From: JBGANR01 sp044222225
GTDB lineage: Bacteria; Actinomycetota; Actinomycetes; Mycobacteriales; Mycobacteriaceae
Assembly: GCA_044222225.1 (NCBI GenBank)
Contig: JBGANR010000033.1
Location: 1-38,113, forward strand
DNA length: 38,113 nt
Reading direction: 5' to 3'
Part shown: positions 29,949 through 38,108 of the stretch, in pieces
Numbering within the stretch: position 1 is the stretch's first letter
Layout: every line of letters begins with the position of its first letter
Position numbers and translations under genes: made by a program
Notes under the pieces: generated by a model
The model's input: the letters and a program-made list of their open reading frames with translations, nothing else
Databases searched by the model: none
Told to the model about the DNA's origin: nothing

Positions 29949-31436
29949 ATGAGCGGACACGGCGCCTCGGCGGCCGAGGCAACGCTGCCACCGCTGACCA
30001 AAGGCCCGCACAGCAAACGGATCGGGTTGATCTCGATCGTCGCGTGCTTCGGCGGGTTGTTGTTCGGCTACGACACCGGCGTCTCGTCCGGCGCCGAAGG
30101 GCCGATGGTCCACGAACTCGGCTTCACCGATCTGCAGACGGGCTTCGTCATCGCCTCGCTGCCGTTCGCCGCCGCGATCGGCGCGTTCATCGGCGGCCGG
30201 ATGTCGGATGCCATCGGCCGGAAGAAGACGATCCTCGTCCTGTCGATCATGTTCTTCCTCGGGGTCGTGTTCATCGTCGCCGCGCCAGGCTTCGCGGTTC
30301 TGGTCGTCGGCCGCACGATCCTGGGGCTGGCGGTCGGTGGTGCATCGACGGTCGTGCCGGTCTACCTCGCCGAACTCGCCCCGTTCGAGATCCGCGGCTC
30401 GATCACCGGCCGCAACGAGTTCGCGATCGTCTTCGGCCAGTTCGCCGCGTTCTCGGTCAACGCCATCCTCAACGCCATGTTCGGGCACGTCGAGGGCCTG
30501 TGGCGGGTCATGTTCGGCGTCTGTGCGCTGCCCGCCGTCGCCCTGTTCGTCGGCATGCTGCGCATGCCCGAATCCCCGCGCTGGCTCATCGACAAGGGCC
30601 GCACCGACGAGGCGCTCGTCATTCTCAAGACGGTCCGCTCCAAGGAGCGGGCCCTCGCGGAGTTCGCTCAGGTCGAGACCGTCGCCGAAGAAGAGAAGGG
30701 CGCCGACGCCGACCGGCTCGGCTTCAAGGACATCCTGGCCAACAAGTGGCTGCGCCGCATCCTCCTCGTCGGCATCGGTGTCTCGTGCACACAGCAGCTC
30801 ACCGGCATCAACGCCATCATGTATTTCGGTCCGCGCGTGCTCGAATCGTCCGGCTTCAGCGAGTCGAAAGCCCTCGTCGCCGCGACCTTCTTCGGCCTCG
30901 CCTCGGTGATCGGCGGCGTCATCGCACTGCGCAACATGGACCGCCTCGACCGTCGCAAGACGTTCATCATCGGCCTGAGCCTCACCACCGTCTGTCATTG
31001 CCTCGTCGGCGTCGCCGGCATGGTGATCCCACAGGACGCCTCGGCGCGTCCGTACATCGTCGCGGTGCTGGTGTTCTTGTTCGTGCTGTCGATGCAGTCG
31101 TTCCTCAACGTGGCCGTCTGGGTGTGGCTGGCCGAGATCTTCCCGCTCAACATCCGCGGCCTGGCCATCGGCATCGCCGTGTTCTTCGGCTGGTTCTGCA
31201 ACGGCGTGCTGTCGATGTACATCCCGACGCTGGTCACCTCGCTCGGCCTGGCGACGTTCTTCATCTTCGCCGTGCTCGGCGTCATCCTCCTCGGCTTCCT
31301 ATGGCACGAGGTCCCCGAGACCCGCGGCCGCTCGCTGGAAGCGCTGGAGGAAGACCTGCTCGACGGCTCGATCTACAAGTCGCTGCCGCGGCGCCTGCCC
31401 TTCGCCGGCTTCCTGTACGACCGCAACCGGGGATAG
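29949..31436 (+). CDS. MFS sugar/inositol proton symporter
   Basis: A 495-residue sugar-porter of the MFS. Signatures are ACFGGLLFGYDTGVSSGAEG (helix 1), GGRMSDAIGRKKT (the D-R-x-G-R-K loop), PESPRWLIDKGRTDEA (PESPR motif), QQLTGINAIMYFGPRVLESS (helix 7), and EVPETRGRSLEALEEDL at the end. Twelve helices are expected. Sequence and position next to the iol genes point to myo-inositol uptake (IolT-like), but related sugars are possible. GAAGGAG lies just before the ATG. The TGTCTTGACA operator upstream suggests control by the GntR regulator. Confidence 0.9.
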   Translation: MSGHGASAAEATLPPLTKGPHSKRIGLISIVACFGGLLFGYDTGVSSGAEGPMVHELGFTDLQTGFVIASLPFAAAIGAFIGGRMSDAIGRKKTILVLSIMFFLGVVFIVAAPGFAVLVVGRTILGLAVGGASTVVPVYLAELAPFEIRGSITGRNEFAIVFGQFAAFSVNAILNAMFGHVEGLWRVMFGVCALPAVALFVGMLRMPESPRWLIDKGRTDEALVILKTVRSKERALAEFAQVETVAEEEKGADADRLGFKDILANKWLRRILLVGIGVSCTQQLTGINAIMYFGPRVLESSGFSESKALVAATFFGLASVIGGVIALRNMDRLDRRKTFIIGLSLTTVCHCLVGVAGMVIPQDASARPYIVAVLVFLFVLSMQSFLNVAVWVWLAEIFPLNIRGLAIGIAVFFGWFCNGVLSMYIPTLVTSLGLATFFIFAVLGVILLGFLWHEVPETRGRSLEALEEDLLDGSIYKSLPRRLPFAGFLYDRNRG

Positions 31437-31496
31437 CGGCCGGCGCGAACGGCCGATCGACCCGAATCAACTCCGACACATGGTGAGGAGACAACC

Positions 31497-31919
31497 ATGA
31501 CCATCATCGTCGCCGTCCCCGACAGCGAGGAAGGCCGCCACGCGCTGGCCGAAGCCGTCGCCGAAGCCAAGAGCCTCGGTACGGACCTCGTCGCCGTCAA
31601 TCTCGGACCCCAGAAGAAACTGGACGCCGCAACCGTCGACGCCGACGGTGTCGACGTCACCGTCGTCCAGGGCAGGAGCGGTAAGGGTAAGGACGACCCC
31701 GACCCGACCGAGGTCGTGCTCGAGCAGATCGCAGCGCGGAACGCGACGCGACTGGTGATCGGCGTCAAGCGCCGGACGCCGGTCGGCAAGGCGATCCTCG
31801 GCAGTCTCAGCCAGCGGCTGCTGCTGCACAGCCCCGTCCCGGTGCTCGCGGTGAAGCTGCCCGAGGAGGTCGAGTCGGGCGGTGGCCTGCCCGGCGGCCT
31901 GGTCCGGGTCACCGGCTGA
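31497..31919 (+). CDS. Universal stress protein UspA, paralog 2
   Basis: A 140-residue Usp starting MTIIVAVPDSEEGRHALAEA. It shares VIGVKRRTPVGKAILGSLSQ and LLLHSPVPVLAVKLPEEV with the paralog at 29159, and ends GGLVRVTG against GGMIRVTG there. The two most likely arose by duplication. A short insertion (RSGKGKDDPDPTE) near residue 62 is the main difference. GAGGAG lies before the ATG, and it is 60 bp after the transporter stop, so it is probably in the transporter's operon. A strong terminator follows. Confidence 0.88.
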   Translation: MTIIVAVPDSEEGRHALAEAVAEAKSLGTDLVAVNLGPQKKLDAATVDADGVDVTVVQGRSGKGKDDPDPTEVVLEQIAARNATRLVIGVKRRTPVGKAILGSLSQRLLLHSPVPVLAVKLPEEVESGGGLPGGLVRVTG

Positions 31920-31930
31920 CCGAGCCGACA

Positions 31931-31968
31931 CCGACGGCGCCCGGGACGATCGTCCCGGGCGCCGTCGG
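31931..31968. terminator. Perfect 38-bp palindrome terminator
   Basis: CCGACGGCGCCCGGGACGA (31931-31949) is followed directly by its exact reverse complement up to 31968. It lies 11 nt after the uspA2 stop and ends the transporter operon. It has no T-tract. It could also be a protein site, but position favours termination. Confidence 0.75.
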
Positions 31969-32027
31969 CGTGCGCGGGCCTCTTCTCCGGGGTACGCCGG
32001 ATCGGCCGGGCCGCGGCTGCGGTGCGA

Positions 32028-32041
32028 CTAGAACGATCTAG
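32028..32041. promoter_or_regulatory. LacI-type operator 1 before the dehydrogenase
   Basis: CTAGAACGATCTAG: a 14-bp imperfect palindrome around a central CG with one mismatched pair, as in LacI-family sites. Confidence 0.5.
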
Positions 32042-32082
32042 ACGCCAACGCTGATCCGTGCCAGACTGGCGCCGAAGGTCAA

Positions 32083-32096
32083 TGGATCGATCTAGA
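32083..32096. promoter_or_regulatory. LacI-type operator 2 before the dehydrogenase
   Basis: TGGATCGATCTAGA shares the half-site CGATCTAGA with operator 1. The centres are 54 bp apart, about five helical turns, so the two could be looped together. It ends 33 nt before the dehydrogenase ATG. Confidence 0.45.
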
Positions 32097-32129
32097 ACCA
32101 TGAATCACGAGAACCTCGAAAGGACAGCG

Positions 32130-33215
32130 ATGCCCTACGTCTCCGTCGATCGGGCTCAGCCGGAGCCCGTCCGCGTCGGCCTCATCGGCGCCGGTTGGAT
32201 GGGTGCCTACCACGCTCGCAGCCTGGCGCTGCGGGTTCCGGGAGCGCGCCTCACCGCGATCGCCGACCCCGCCCTGGACACCGCGCGCGCCGTCGCCGCC
32301 GAGTGCGGCGTCGACCGGATCTCGGCCGACCCGGCGGACCTGCTGTCCGATCCGGACGTCGACGCCGTCGTCATCGCGGGTCCCGCGCGGTTCCACGCGC
32401 CGCTGTCGATCGCGGCGGCCGAGGCCGGTAAGGACGTGTTCTGCGAGAAGCCCGGCGCCGTCGACCTCGCCGAGCTGGCGAGCGTCGAGACCGCCGTTGA
32501 GGCCGCCGGTGTGCACTGGCAGATCGGCTTCAACCGGCGCTACGCCGCCGACTTCCTCGCGGCGCGCCGGGACGTCGAAGCCGGGCTCGTCGGGACGCCG
32601 CAGCTGCTCCGCTCGCTGACGCGCGACCCCGGTACGGGCAGCATCCCGACCGCGGCGAAGGTCCCGCCCAACACGATCTTCCTCGAGACGCTCATCCATG
32701 ATTTCGACACGCTGAACTGGTACAACGCCGGCGCGGAGCCGACCTCGGTCTACGTCGTCGCCGACGCCCTCGTCGAGCCCGGCCTGCGGTCGGCGGGCTT
32801 CCTCGACACGGCCGTCGTCACCATTCGCTACGACAACGGCGCGATCGCCGTCGCCGAGGCGAACTTCTCGGCGCTCTACGGCTACGACGTGCGCGGCGAG
32901 ATCTTCGGCTCGGCGGGCATGGTCCAGGCCGGACGCGCCACGGAGACCGCCGCCGTCCGATACGGCGCCGACGGGCTCGGGGCGCAGACGCCGCGGCTCA
33001 ACATCGAGCTGTTCGCCGACGCCTACACCGACGAGCTCGTCGACTTCGTCGCGCACGTCCGGGCCCGGCGGGACGGGGTCGCGGCGCCCGACGCCGGCGT
33101 CCCGCTGACGCCCGGCATCGCCGACGCCCGGCGCGCGCTGGTGCTGGCCCACGCGTGCATCGAATCGCTGCGCACCGGGCTCCCGGTCACCGTCGGCGCG
33201 GGGGTTTCGGCATGA
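32130..33215 (+). CDS. Gfo/Idh/MocA dehydrogenase (inositol dehydrogenase-like)
   Basis: A 361-residue NAD(P)-dependent oxidoreductase. The Rossmann loop is VGLIGAGWMGAYHARSLA, then the family motif DVFCEKPGAVDLAEL (CEKP near residue 110) and the catalytic region LIHDFDTLNWY with the conserved Asp/His. It probably oxidises inositol, scyllo-inositol or a related sugar. The Met at 32130 (MPYVSVDRAQPEPVRVGLIG) has GAAAGGA before it; two earlier in-frame Mets lie in the operator region. It overlaps the next gene by ATGA. Confidence 0.85.
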   Translation: MPYVSVDRAQPEPVRVGLIGAGWMGAYHARSLALRVPGARLTAIADPALDTARAVAAECGVDRISADPADLLSDPDVDAVVIAGPARFHAPLSIAAAEAGKDVFCEKPGAVDLAELASVETAVEAAGVHWQIGFNRRYAADFLAARRDVEAGLVGTPQLLRSLTRDPGTGSIPTAAKVPPNTIFLETLIHDFDTLNWYNAGAEPTSVYVVADALVEPGLRSAGFLDTAVVTIRYDNGAIAVAEANFSALYGYDVRGEIFGSAGMVQAGRATETAAVRYGADGLGAQTPRLNIELFADAYTDELVDFVAHVRARRDGVAAPDAGVPLTPGIADARRALVLAHACIESLRTGLPVTVGAGVSA

Positions 33216-33988
33216 GACTGGCCGTCTGCGCGGAGATGGTGTTCACCGAGCTGCCGTTCGTCGAGCGCGTCCGGCGCATCCACGAGCTGGGCTTCGAGGT
33301 GGAGATCTGGGATTCGCGGACCAAGGACGTCGCGGCGCTCCGGGCGACCGGTGCGCGGTTCTCGTCGATGACCGGCTACGCGACGGGTTCGCTCGTCGAG
33401 CCCGATACCGCCGATCTTGTCGTCAGCACGGCCGAGGAACTGATTCCGACGGCCCTCGAGCTGGGGGTCGAGCGGCTCGTCGTCCATCCGGCCGAGCTGA
33501 TCGACGGGCGGGCCGCCCGGCCGCACCTGCGTTCGGACGGCACGATGTGGCTGACGGCGGCCCGGACGCTGGAGCGGCTCGGCGACCTGGGTGAGCGGCA
33601 CGGGCTGACCTTCTGCGTGGAGAACCTCAACACGATCGTCGATCACCCCGGTATCCCGCTGGCGCGGGCGAAGGACACGTCGGCGCTGGTCGCGGCGGTC
33701 GACCATCCGCGGGTGCGGATGATGCTCGACCTGTATCACGCGCAGATCGGGGAGGGGAACCTCGTCGATCTCGTCGGACGCACGCTGCCGTGGATCGGCG
33801 AGATCCAGGTCGCCGACGTCCCCGGCCGCTGCGAGCCGGGCACCGGCGAGATCAACTACGCCGCCGTCGACCGCGCGTTGCGGACGGCGGGCTACGACGG
33901 TGTCGTCGGGATGGAGGCCTACGCGGCCGGCGACTCGGCGACGGCGCTCGCGGCCTTCCGGGCGGCGTTCGGCGGATCGGAGGGCTGA
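33212..33988 (+). CDS. TIM-barrel isomerase (hydroxypyruvate-isomerase/IolH-like)
   Basis: A 258-residue AP-endonuclease-2-type TIM barrel. Motifs include FCVENLNTIVDHPG (metal Glu), MMLDLYHAQIGEG (metal Asp/His), and EIQVADVPGRCEPGTGEINY with VGMEAYA at the end. This resembles hydroxypyruvate isomerase and IolH/IolO-like proteins. It may isomerise or epimerise a keto sugar or inosose. The ATG at 33212 overlaps the dehydrogenase stop (ATGA), so the two are co-translated. Exact substrate is inference. Confidence 0.82.
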   Translation: MRLAVCAEMVFTELPFVERVRRIHELGFEVEIWDSRTKDVAALRATGARFSSMTGYATGSLVEPDTADLVVSTAEELIPTALELGVERLVVHPAELIDGRAARPHLRSDGTMWLTAARTLERLGDLGERHGLTFCVENLNTIVDHPGIPLARAKDTSALVAAVDHPRVRMMLDLYHAQIGEGNLVDLVGRTLPWIGEIQVADVPGRCEPGTGEINYAAVDRALRTAGYDGVVGMEAYAAGDSATALAAFRAAFGGSEG

Positions 33989-34099
33989 AGGCCGGCGTCG
34001 TCACGGGGCCGTGGGCCGGCGCGCGTAAGCTCTCCGCGGTCGGCGTCGGCCGGTTCGTCCTCGTCGCGGCGTCCGAGTGCGCCGGTCGAAGGGGGTGTC

Positions 34100-34894
34100 G
34101 TGTCGGGTCTCGGGTCTTTTGTGGACGGAACCGCCGCCTGGCTGCTGGTCGGCCTGGCGGCGCTCATCGTCGGTTTCTCCAAGACCGCCGTCGGCGGGTT
34201 CGCCGCCGTTGCGGTGGCGATCTACGCGTCGGTGCTGCCGACGCGCGAGTCCACCGGAGCGGTGCTGCTCGTGCTGCTCATCGGTGACGCCGTCGCGATC
34301 GCGCACTACCACCGGCACTGCGACTGGAAGGTGATCCGTCAGCTCCTGCCGGGAGTGCTTCCCGGGCTGGTGCTCGGGGCCGGCGTCCTCGCGGTGATCG
34401 GCGACGACGTCCTGCGCGTCGGCATCGGGGCGATCATCCTGTCGCTGGTGGCCCTGCAGCTGTGGCTGCGCCGGCCCGGCCGCGTCGAACCGTCGCGGGA
34501 CGCCGACCGGTCGGGCGGCGTCGGGGAGTCGGGCGGTTGGGGGCGGCCCGCGCGGGTGGCCAGCGGCGTCGCGGCCGGCTTCACGACGATGGTCGCCAAC
34601 GCCGGCGGCGCTGTGATGACGCTCTATCTCACGGCGCAGCGCATCGACAAGCTGCGCTTCCTCGGCACGGCGACGTGGTTCTTCCTCTTCGTCAATCTGG
34701 CCAAGCTGCCGTTCAGCATCGGTCTCGGGCTGATCAGCATGTCCGCGCTGGTCACGGCTTTGATGCTGGTGCCGCTCGTCGTCGCGGGCGGGCTGTTCGG
34801 CGCCTGGGTGGCGCGCCGCATGAACCAGCGGACCTTCGAGATCGTCGTGCTCACGGCCACCGCGATCAGCGGGGTGGCGCTGCTCGTCGGGTGA
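34100..34894 (+). CDS. TauE/SafE-family membrane exporter
   Basis: A 264-residue membrane protein with eight hydrophobic segments. The start WLLVGLAALIVGFSKTAVGG and the matching second half VASGVAAGFTTMVANAGGAV show the duplicated TauE/SafE motif, with STGAVLLVLLIGDAVAIAHY and LFGAWVARRMNQ. Such proteins export sulfite or organosulfur anions. The start is GTG at 34100, with GAAGGGG before it. Its place between the sugar genes and the toxin-antitoxin pair does not prove a link with either. Confidence 0.88.
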   Translation: MSGLGSFVDGTAAWLLVGLAALIVGFSKTAVGGFAAVAVAIYASVLPTRESTGAVLLVLLIGDAVAIAHYHRHCDWKVIRQLLPGVLPGLVLGAGVLAVIGDDVLRVGIGAIILSLVALQLWLRRPGRVEPSRDADRSGGVGESGGWGRPARVASGVAAGFTTMVANAGGAVMTLYLTAQRIDKLRFLGTATWFFLFVNLAKLPFSIGLGLISMSALVTALMLVPLVVAGGLFGAWVARRMNQRTFEIVVLTATAISGVALLVG

Positions 34895-34934
34895 CGCCTC
34901 CGTCCGAGCCAGATGTTCGGGTACCCTGACGGGC

Positions 34935-35240
34935 ATGCCCGGAGTCGTCCAGTTCGATCGCGACGCGCTCGCGACGGCTTGTGTCGCTCACGGGGTACGC
35001 CGCCTCCGATTATTCGGATCAGCGCTGACGGACGCATTCGATGCGGAGCGGAGTGATGTCGATCTGCTCGTCGATTTCCTGCCCGGTCTCGAGGACGTGT
35101 TCGAGGCGTACTTCGGCCTGCGAGACGACTTGGAGCGCGTGTTCGACAGGGGGGTCGATCTCGTGATGGCCGACGCCGTGACCAACCGCTTTTTCGTGGC
35201 GGCGGTATTCGGTTCGGCCGAGGACGTCTATGCGGCGTGA
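34935..35240 (+). CDS. mntA: MntA-type minimal nucleotidyltransferase antitoxin
   Basis: A 101-residue protein. GSALTDAFDAERSDVDLLVD (near residues 30-50) is the active site of the minimal nucleotidyltransferase: GS followed by D-x-D. The gap between GS and DVD is 11 residues, one more than usual. MntA antitoxins add AMP groups to the HepT toxin and so neutralise it. The ATG at 34935 lies 8 nt after a TACCCT -10-like box, suggesting a leaderless or short-leader mRNA. It overlaps the toxin gene by 11 bp. Confidence 0.85.
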   Translation: MPGVVQFDRDALATACVAHGVRRLRLFGSALTDAFDAERSDVDLLVDFLPGLEDVFEAYFGLRDDLERVFDRGVDLVMADAVTNRFFVAAVFGSAEDVYAA

Positions 35241-35616
35241 GGCGCCGGTACTGCTGGAAGACGCACGGATGGCGGTCGCCCGCATCCGGGAGTTCATCGA
35301 TGGGGTGGGGCTCGTCGAATATGAAGCGGACGTCTTAAGGCGATCGGCGGTGGAGCGGCAGCTGGAGATCCTCGGTGAGGCGCTCGGCAGATTGCGTCGA
35401 GTGGATCCGGAGACCGCTGCCCTAGTGCCGGATGTGAACCGGATCATCGGTATGCGCAACGTCTTGGCTCATGGTTACGCGGTCGTCAATAACCGTGTCG
35501 TTTGGCTCGCCGCTACGTCGCGAGTGCCGGAAGTCGCCGCCGTCATCGACGAACTGATGGCAGCGGTGGATGCGGGTGTGGCGGACTCGGAAGGAACGGT
35601 CGACCAGAGTTCTTGA
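35230..35616 (+). CDS. hepT: HepT-type HEPN toxin (DUF86)
   Basis: A 128-residue helical protein. The HEPN RNase motif is RNVLAHGYAVVNN (R-x4-H near residue 77), with the upstream helix RRSAVERQLEILGEALGRL. HepT cleaves RNA, probably tRNA, and is neutralised by MntA AMP-transfer, usually on a Tyr next to the motif; here the Tyr in AHGY is present. Overlap with mntA shows the pair is one unit. The gene ends with a Ser-rich tail and a stop at 35616. Confidence 0.88.
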   Translation: MRREAPVLLEDARMAVARIREFIDGVGLVEYEADVLRRSAVERQLEILGEALGRLRRVDPETAALVPDVNRIIGMRNVLAHGYAVVNNRVVWLAATSRVPEVAAVIDELMAAVDAGVADSEGTVDQSS

Positions 35617-35710
35617 GTCGACCCGAGTGTCGGTTCCGATGTTCATGGCCTGGCGCGAGCATGTGCGTACATCTTGACGAAGTGGGGTGTCGTCCGTCAC
35701 GCTCATGGAA

Positions 35711-35724
35711 TTGAACCGGTTCAA
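35711..35724. promoter_or_regulatory. LacI-type palindrome before the second dehydrogenase
   Basis: TTGAACCGGTTCAA is a perfect 14-bp palindrome with a central CCGG, the classic shape of a LacI-family operator. It lies 51 bp before the ATG at 35776. It differs in sequence from the sites at 32028 and 32083, so a different LacI regulator is possible. Confidence 0.6.
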
Positions 35725-35775
35725 CACGCGTCTGAGAAGCAGCGCGTCGCTCACCCCGACACGAGGAAGACACAC

Positions 35776-36975
35776 ATGACATCTGGATCGATCGGCGTCG
35801 CGGTCGTCGGCGGCGGACCCGCCGGACGCGCCCACGCCGCCGGCTACCGCATGGCGTCGACGCTCTTCGGCATCGACGGGCCGCAGGTGCGGCTCGTCGC
35901 GATCGCCGACGCGCAGCCCGCCGTCGCCGAGGACGCCGCGCGTCGCTACGGCTACGAGCGCGCCGAGACGAGCTGGCAGGCGCTCGCCGAGGCGGACGAC
36001 GTCGACGCCGTGAGCATCGTCGTCGCCAACCGGCTGCACCGGGAGATCGCCGAGGGCCTGCTGGCCGCGGGCAAGCACGTGCTCTGCGAGAAGCCGCTCT
36101 CCGATTCGCTTGCGGACGCCGAGTCGATGGCCGACGCCGCCGACGCGTCCGGGCTGGTCAACGGGATCGGCTACACGCTGCGCCGCTCGCCCGCGGTCCA
36201 GGCCATCCGGCGTGAACTCGACGCCGGAACGCTCGGCGCCCCGATCCATTTCGACGGCCGCTATCCCGCCGACTACGGCCTCGATCCGGAGAGCCCGATG
36301 ACCTGGCGCTACCGCGGCGGTCCGGGCAGCGGGGCGCTCGGCGACCTGGGCAGTCACCTCGTCGACCTGGGCGAATACCTCTTCGGCCCGGTCGCCGAGG
36401 TGAGCGGCGCCGTCTTCGCGACCGTCAACAAGACCCGCCCGATCCCGCTCGGCGTCACCTACGGCCATGAGAAGGCGGCCGTCTCGGACGAGCGCGAGGC
36501 CGTCGACAACGAGGACGTCGCCACCTTCACCGCACGCTTCGAAGGCGGCTCGGTCGGCACGTTCTCCGTCTCGCGGGTCGCGCACACCCACGCCGACGGC
36601 CTGTCCTTCGATCTGTACGGGACGGGCGGTTCGGCGAGCTGGCGGCTGAGCAGCCCGGCCGAGTTCCAGATCTCCACCGGCGGCATCGGCGACGCCGTCA
36701 ACGGTTCGCGACGCGTCGTCATCGGGCCGAATCACCCACTCATCAAGGGCGGCCTGCCGATGGACTCCGGCGGCGCCGGGCACGGCAAGGCCGAGTTCTT
36801 CGCCTACCAGGCGCGGGCGTTCCTCGACCAGATCGCGGCGCACCGGGGCCGGGCCGTCGAACCCCTGCCCGGTCTCGAGCCGCTGCCCGACTTCCGGCAC
36901 GGACTGCGCGGCATGAAGCTCGCCGCCGCGATCGCCGAGTCCGCGCGCTGCGGCGGCGCGTCCGTGGCCGTCTGA
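35776..36975 (+). CDS. Gfo/Idh/MocA oxidoreductase
   Basis: A 399-residue dehydrogenase. The Rossmann loop is GVAVVGGGPAGRAHAAGYRM, then KHVLCEKPLSDSLADAESM (CEKP near residue 110) and the catalytic GDLGSHLVDLGEYLFG. The C-terminal part ends in a long sheet (GFDAVS-type FDLYGTGGSASWRL). It probably oxidises a sugar, inositol isomer or derivative. The Met at 35776 has GAGGAAG before it; the upstream frame to 35674 runs through the palindrome and is not used. It is followed after 34 bp by a TIM-barrel gene, likely one operon. Confidence 0.87.
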   Translation: MTSGSIGVAVVGGGPAGRAHAAGYRMASTLFGIDGPQVRLVAIADAQPAVAEDAARRYGYERAETSWQALAEADDVDAVSIVVANRLHREIAEGLLAAGKHVLCEKPLSDSLADAESMADAADASGLVNGIGYTLRRSPAVQAIRRELDAGTLGAPIHFDGRYPADYGLDPESPMTWRYRGGPGSGALGDLGSHLVDLGEYLFGPVAEVSGAVFATVNKTRPIPLGVTYGHEKAAVSDEREAVDNEDVATFTARFEGGSVGTFSVSRVAHTHADGLSFDLYGTGGSASWRLSSPAEFQISTGGIGDAVNGSRRVVIGPNHPLIKGGLPMDSGGAGHGKAEFFAYQARAFLDQIAAHRGRAVEPLPGLEPLPDFRHGLRGMKLAAAIAESARCGGASVAV

Positions 36976-37009
36976 CCCAGATCCTCCCGAACAGAAAGCG
37001 AGCACACCC

Positions 37010-38014
37010 GTGTCCAGCCCGATGCAGATCGGTGTCTACACCGCGATCCTGCACGACCTGCCCCTGCCCGAGGCCCTCGACGTCATCGCCGGCCTCGGCC
37101 TGCAGGGCGCCGAGATCAACGCCGGCGGCTTCCTACCCACCCCGCACCTGCCCGTCGACGCGCTGCTGGCCGGCACCGTCGAACCCGCCGAATACCTCGC
37201 CGAGTTCGAGCGCACCGGTATCGCGCTGGCCGGCCTCAACTGCAACGGCAACCCGCTGCACGCAGACCCCGAGGTCGGCCTCGAAGACGCCGATGACCTG
37301 CGTAAAGCCATCCGGGTCGCCGGGCTGCTCGGCGTCGACCGCGTCGTGACGATGTCCGGTCTGCCGCAGGCCCACCCGGGCGGACGGTGGCCGGCGTGGC
37401 ACGTCAACACCTGGGACTCGGGCTACCTAGACTCGCTCGACTACCAGTGGGACGAGGTCGCGGTGCCGTTCTGGAAGGAGATCGACGCGCTCGCCCGTGA
37501 CAACGGCGTCAAGGTGGCCATCGAGATGCACCCGCAGAACCTCGTCTTCAACCCGCCGACGCTGGCGCGGCTGGTGGAGAAGACGGGCGCGACGAACGTC
37601 GGCGCCGAGATGGACCCGAGCCACCTGTTCTGGCAGGGCATCGACCCGGTGCTGGCGATCGAGTGGCTCGGCGACCTCGTCGTCCACGCCGCCGCCAAGG
37701 ACACCCGGATCAACGAGAACTGCCGGATCTACGGCGTGCTCGACGAGCGCTTCACCCGCGTTCCGGCCGATCAGCCGCAGACGGGCCTCGGCGGGCGGCA
37801 CGTCGTCAACGCCTGGCCGAAGGATTCGGCGTGGGACTTCGTCGCCGTCGGACGCGGGCACGACGTCGACTTCTGGACGCGGTTCCTGGCGGCGCTGCAG
37901 AAGGTGGACCCGAAGATGGCCGTCAACATCGAGCACGAGGATGTCGAACTCGGGAAGATCGAGGGGCTTCAAGTGGCCGCCGACACGTTGTTCGAGGCGT
38001 CGGCGCGAATGTAG
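37010..38014 (+). CDS. TIM-barrel sugar isomerase/epimerase
   Basis: A 334-residue AP-endonuclease-2-type barrel. Metal-binding parts are VAIEMHPQNLVFNPP (Glu/His), AEMDPSHLFWQG (Asp/His), VVHAAAKDTRINEN and VNIEHEDVEL (Glu). This group contains epimerases and isomerases that act on keto sugars next to Gfo/Idh enzymes. The start is GTG at 37010, with AGAAAGCGAG before it. It shares an operon with the dehydrogenase. It is the last gene before the poly-G end. Confidence 0.85.
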   Translation: MSSPMQIGVYTAILHDLPLPEALDVIAGLGLQGAEINAGGFLPTPHLPVDALLAGTVEPAEYLAEFERTGIALAGLNCNGNPLHADPEVGLEDADDLRKAIRVAGLLGVDRVVTMSGLPQAHPGGRWPAWHVNTWDSGYLDSLDYQWDEVAVPFWKEIDALARDNGVKVAIEMHPQNLVFNPPTLARLVEKTGATNVGAEMDPSHLFWQGIDPVLAIEWLGDLVVHAAAKDTRINENCRIYGVLDERFTRVPADQPQTGLGGRHVVNAWPKDSAWDFVAVGRGHDVDFWTRFLAALQKVDPKMAVNIEHEDVELGKIEGLQVAADTLFEASARM

Positions 38015-38040
38015 GCCGGGGAGGGGTCGGGGGTCGGGGT

Positions 38041-38108
<68 letters not shown>

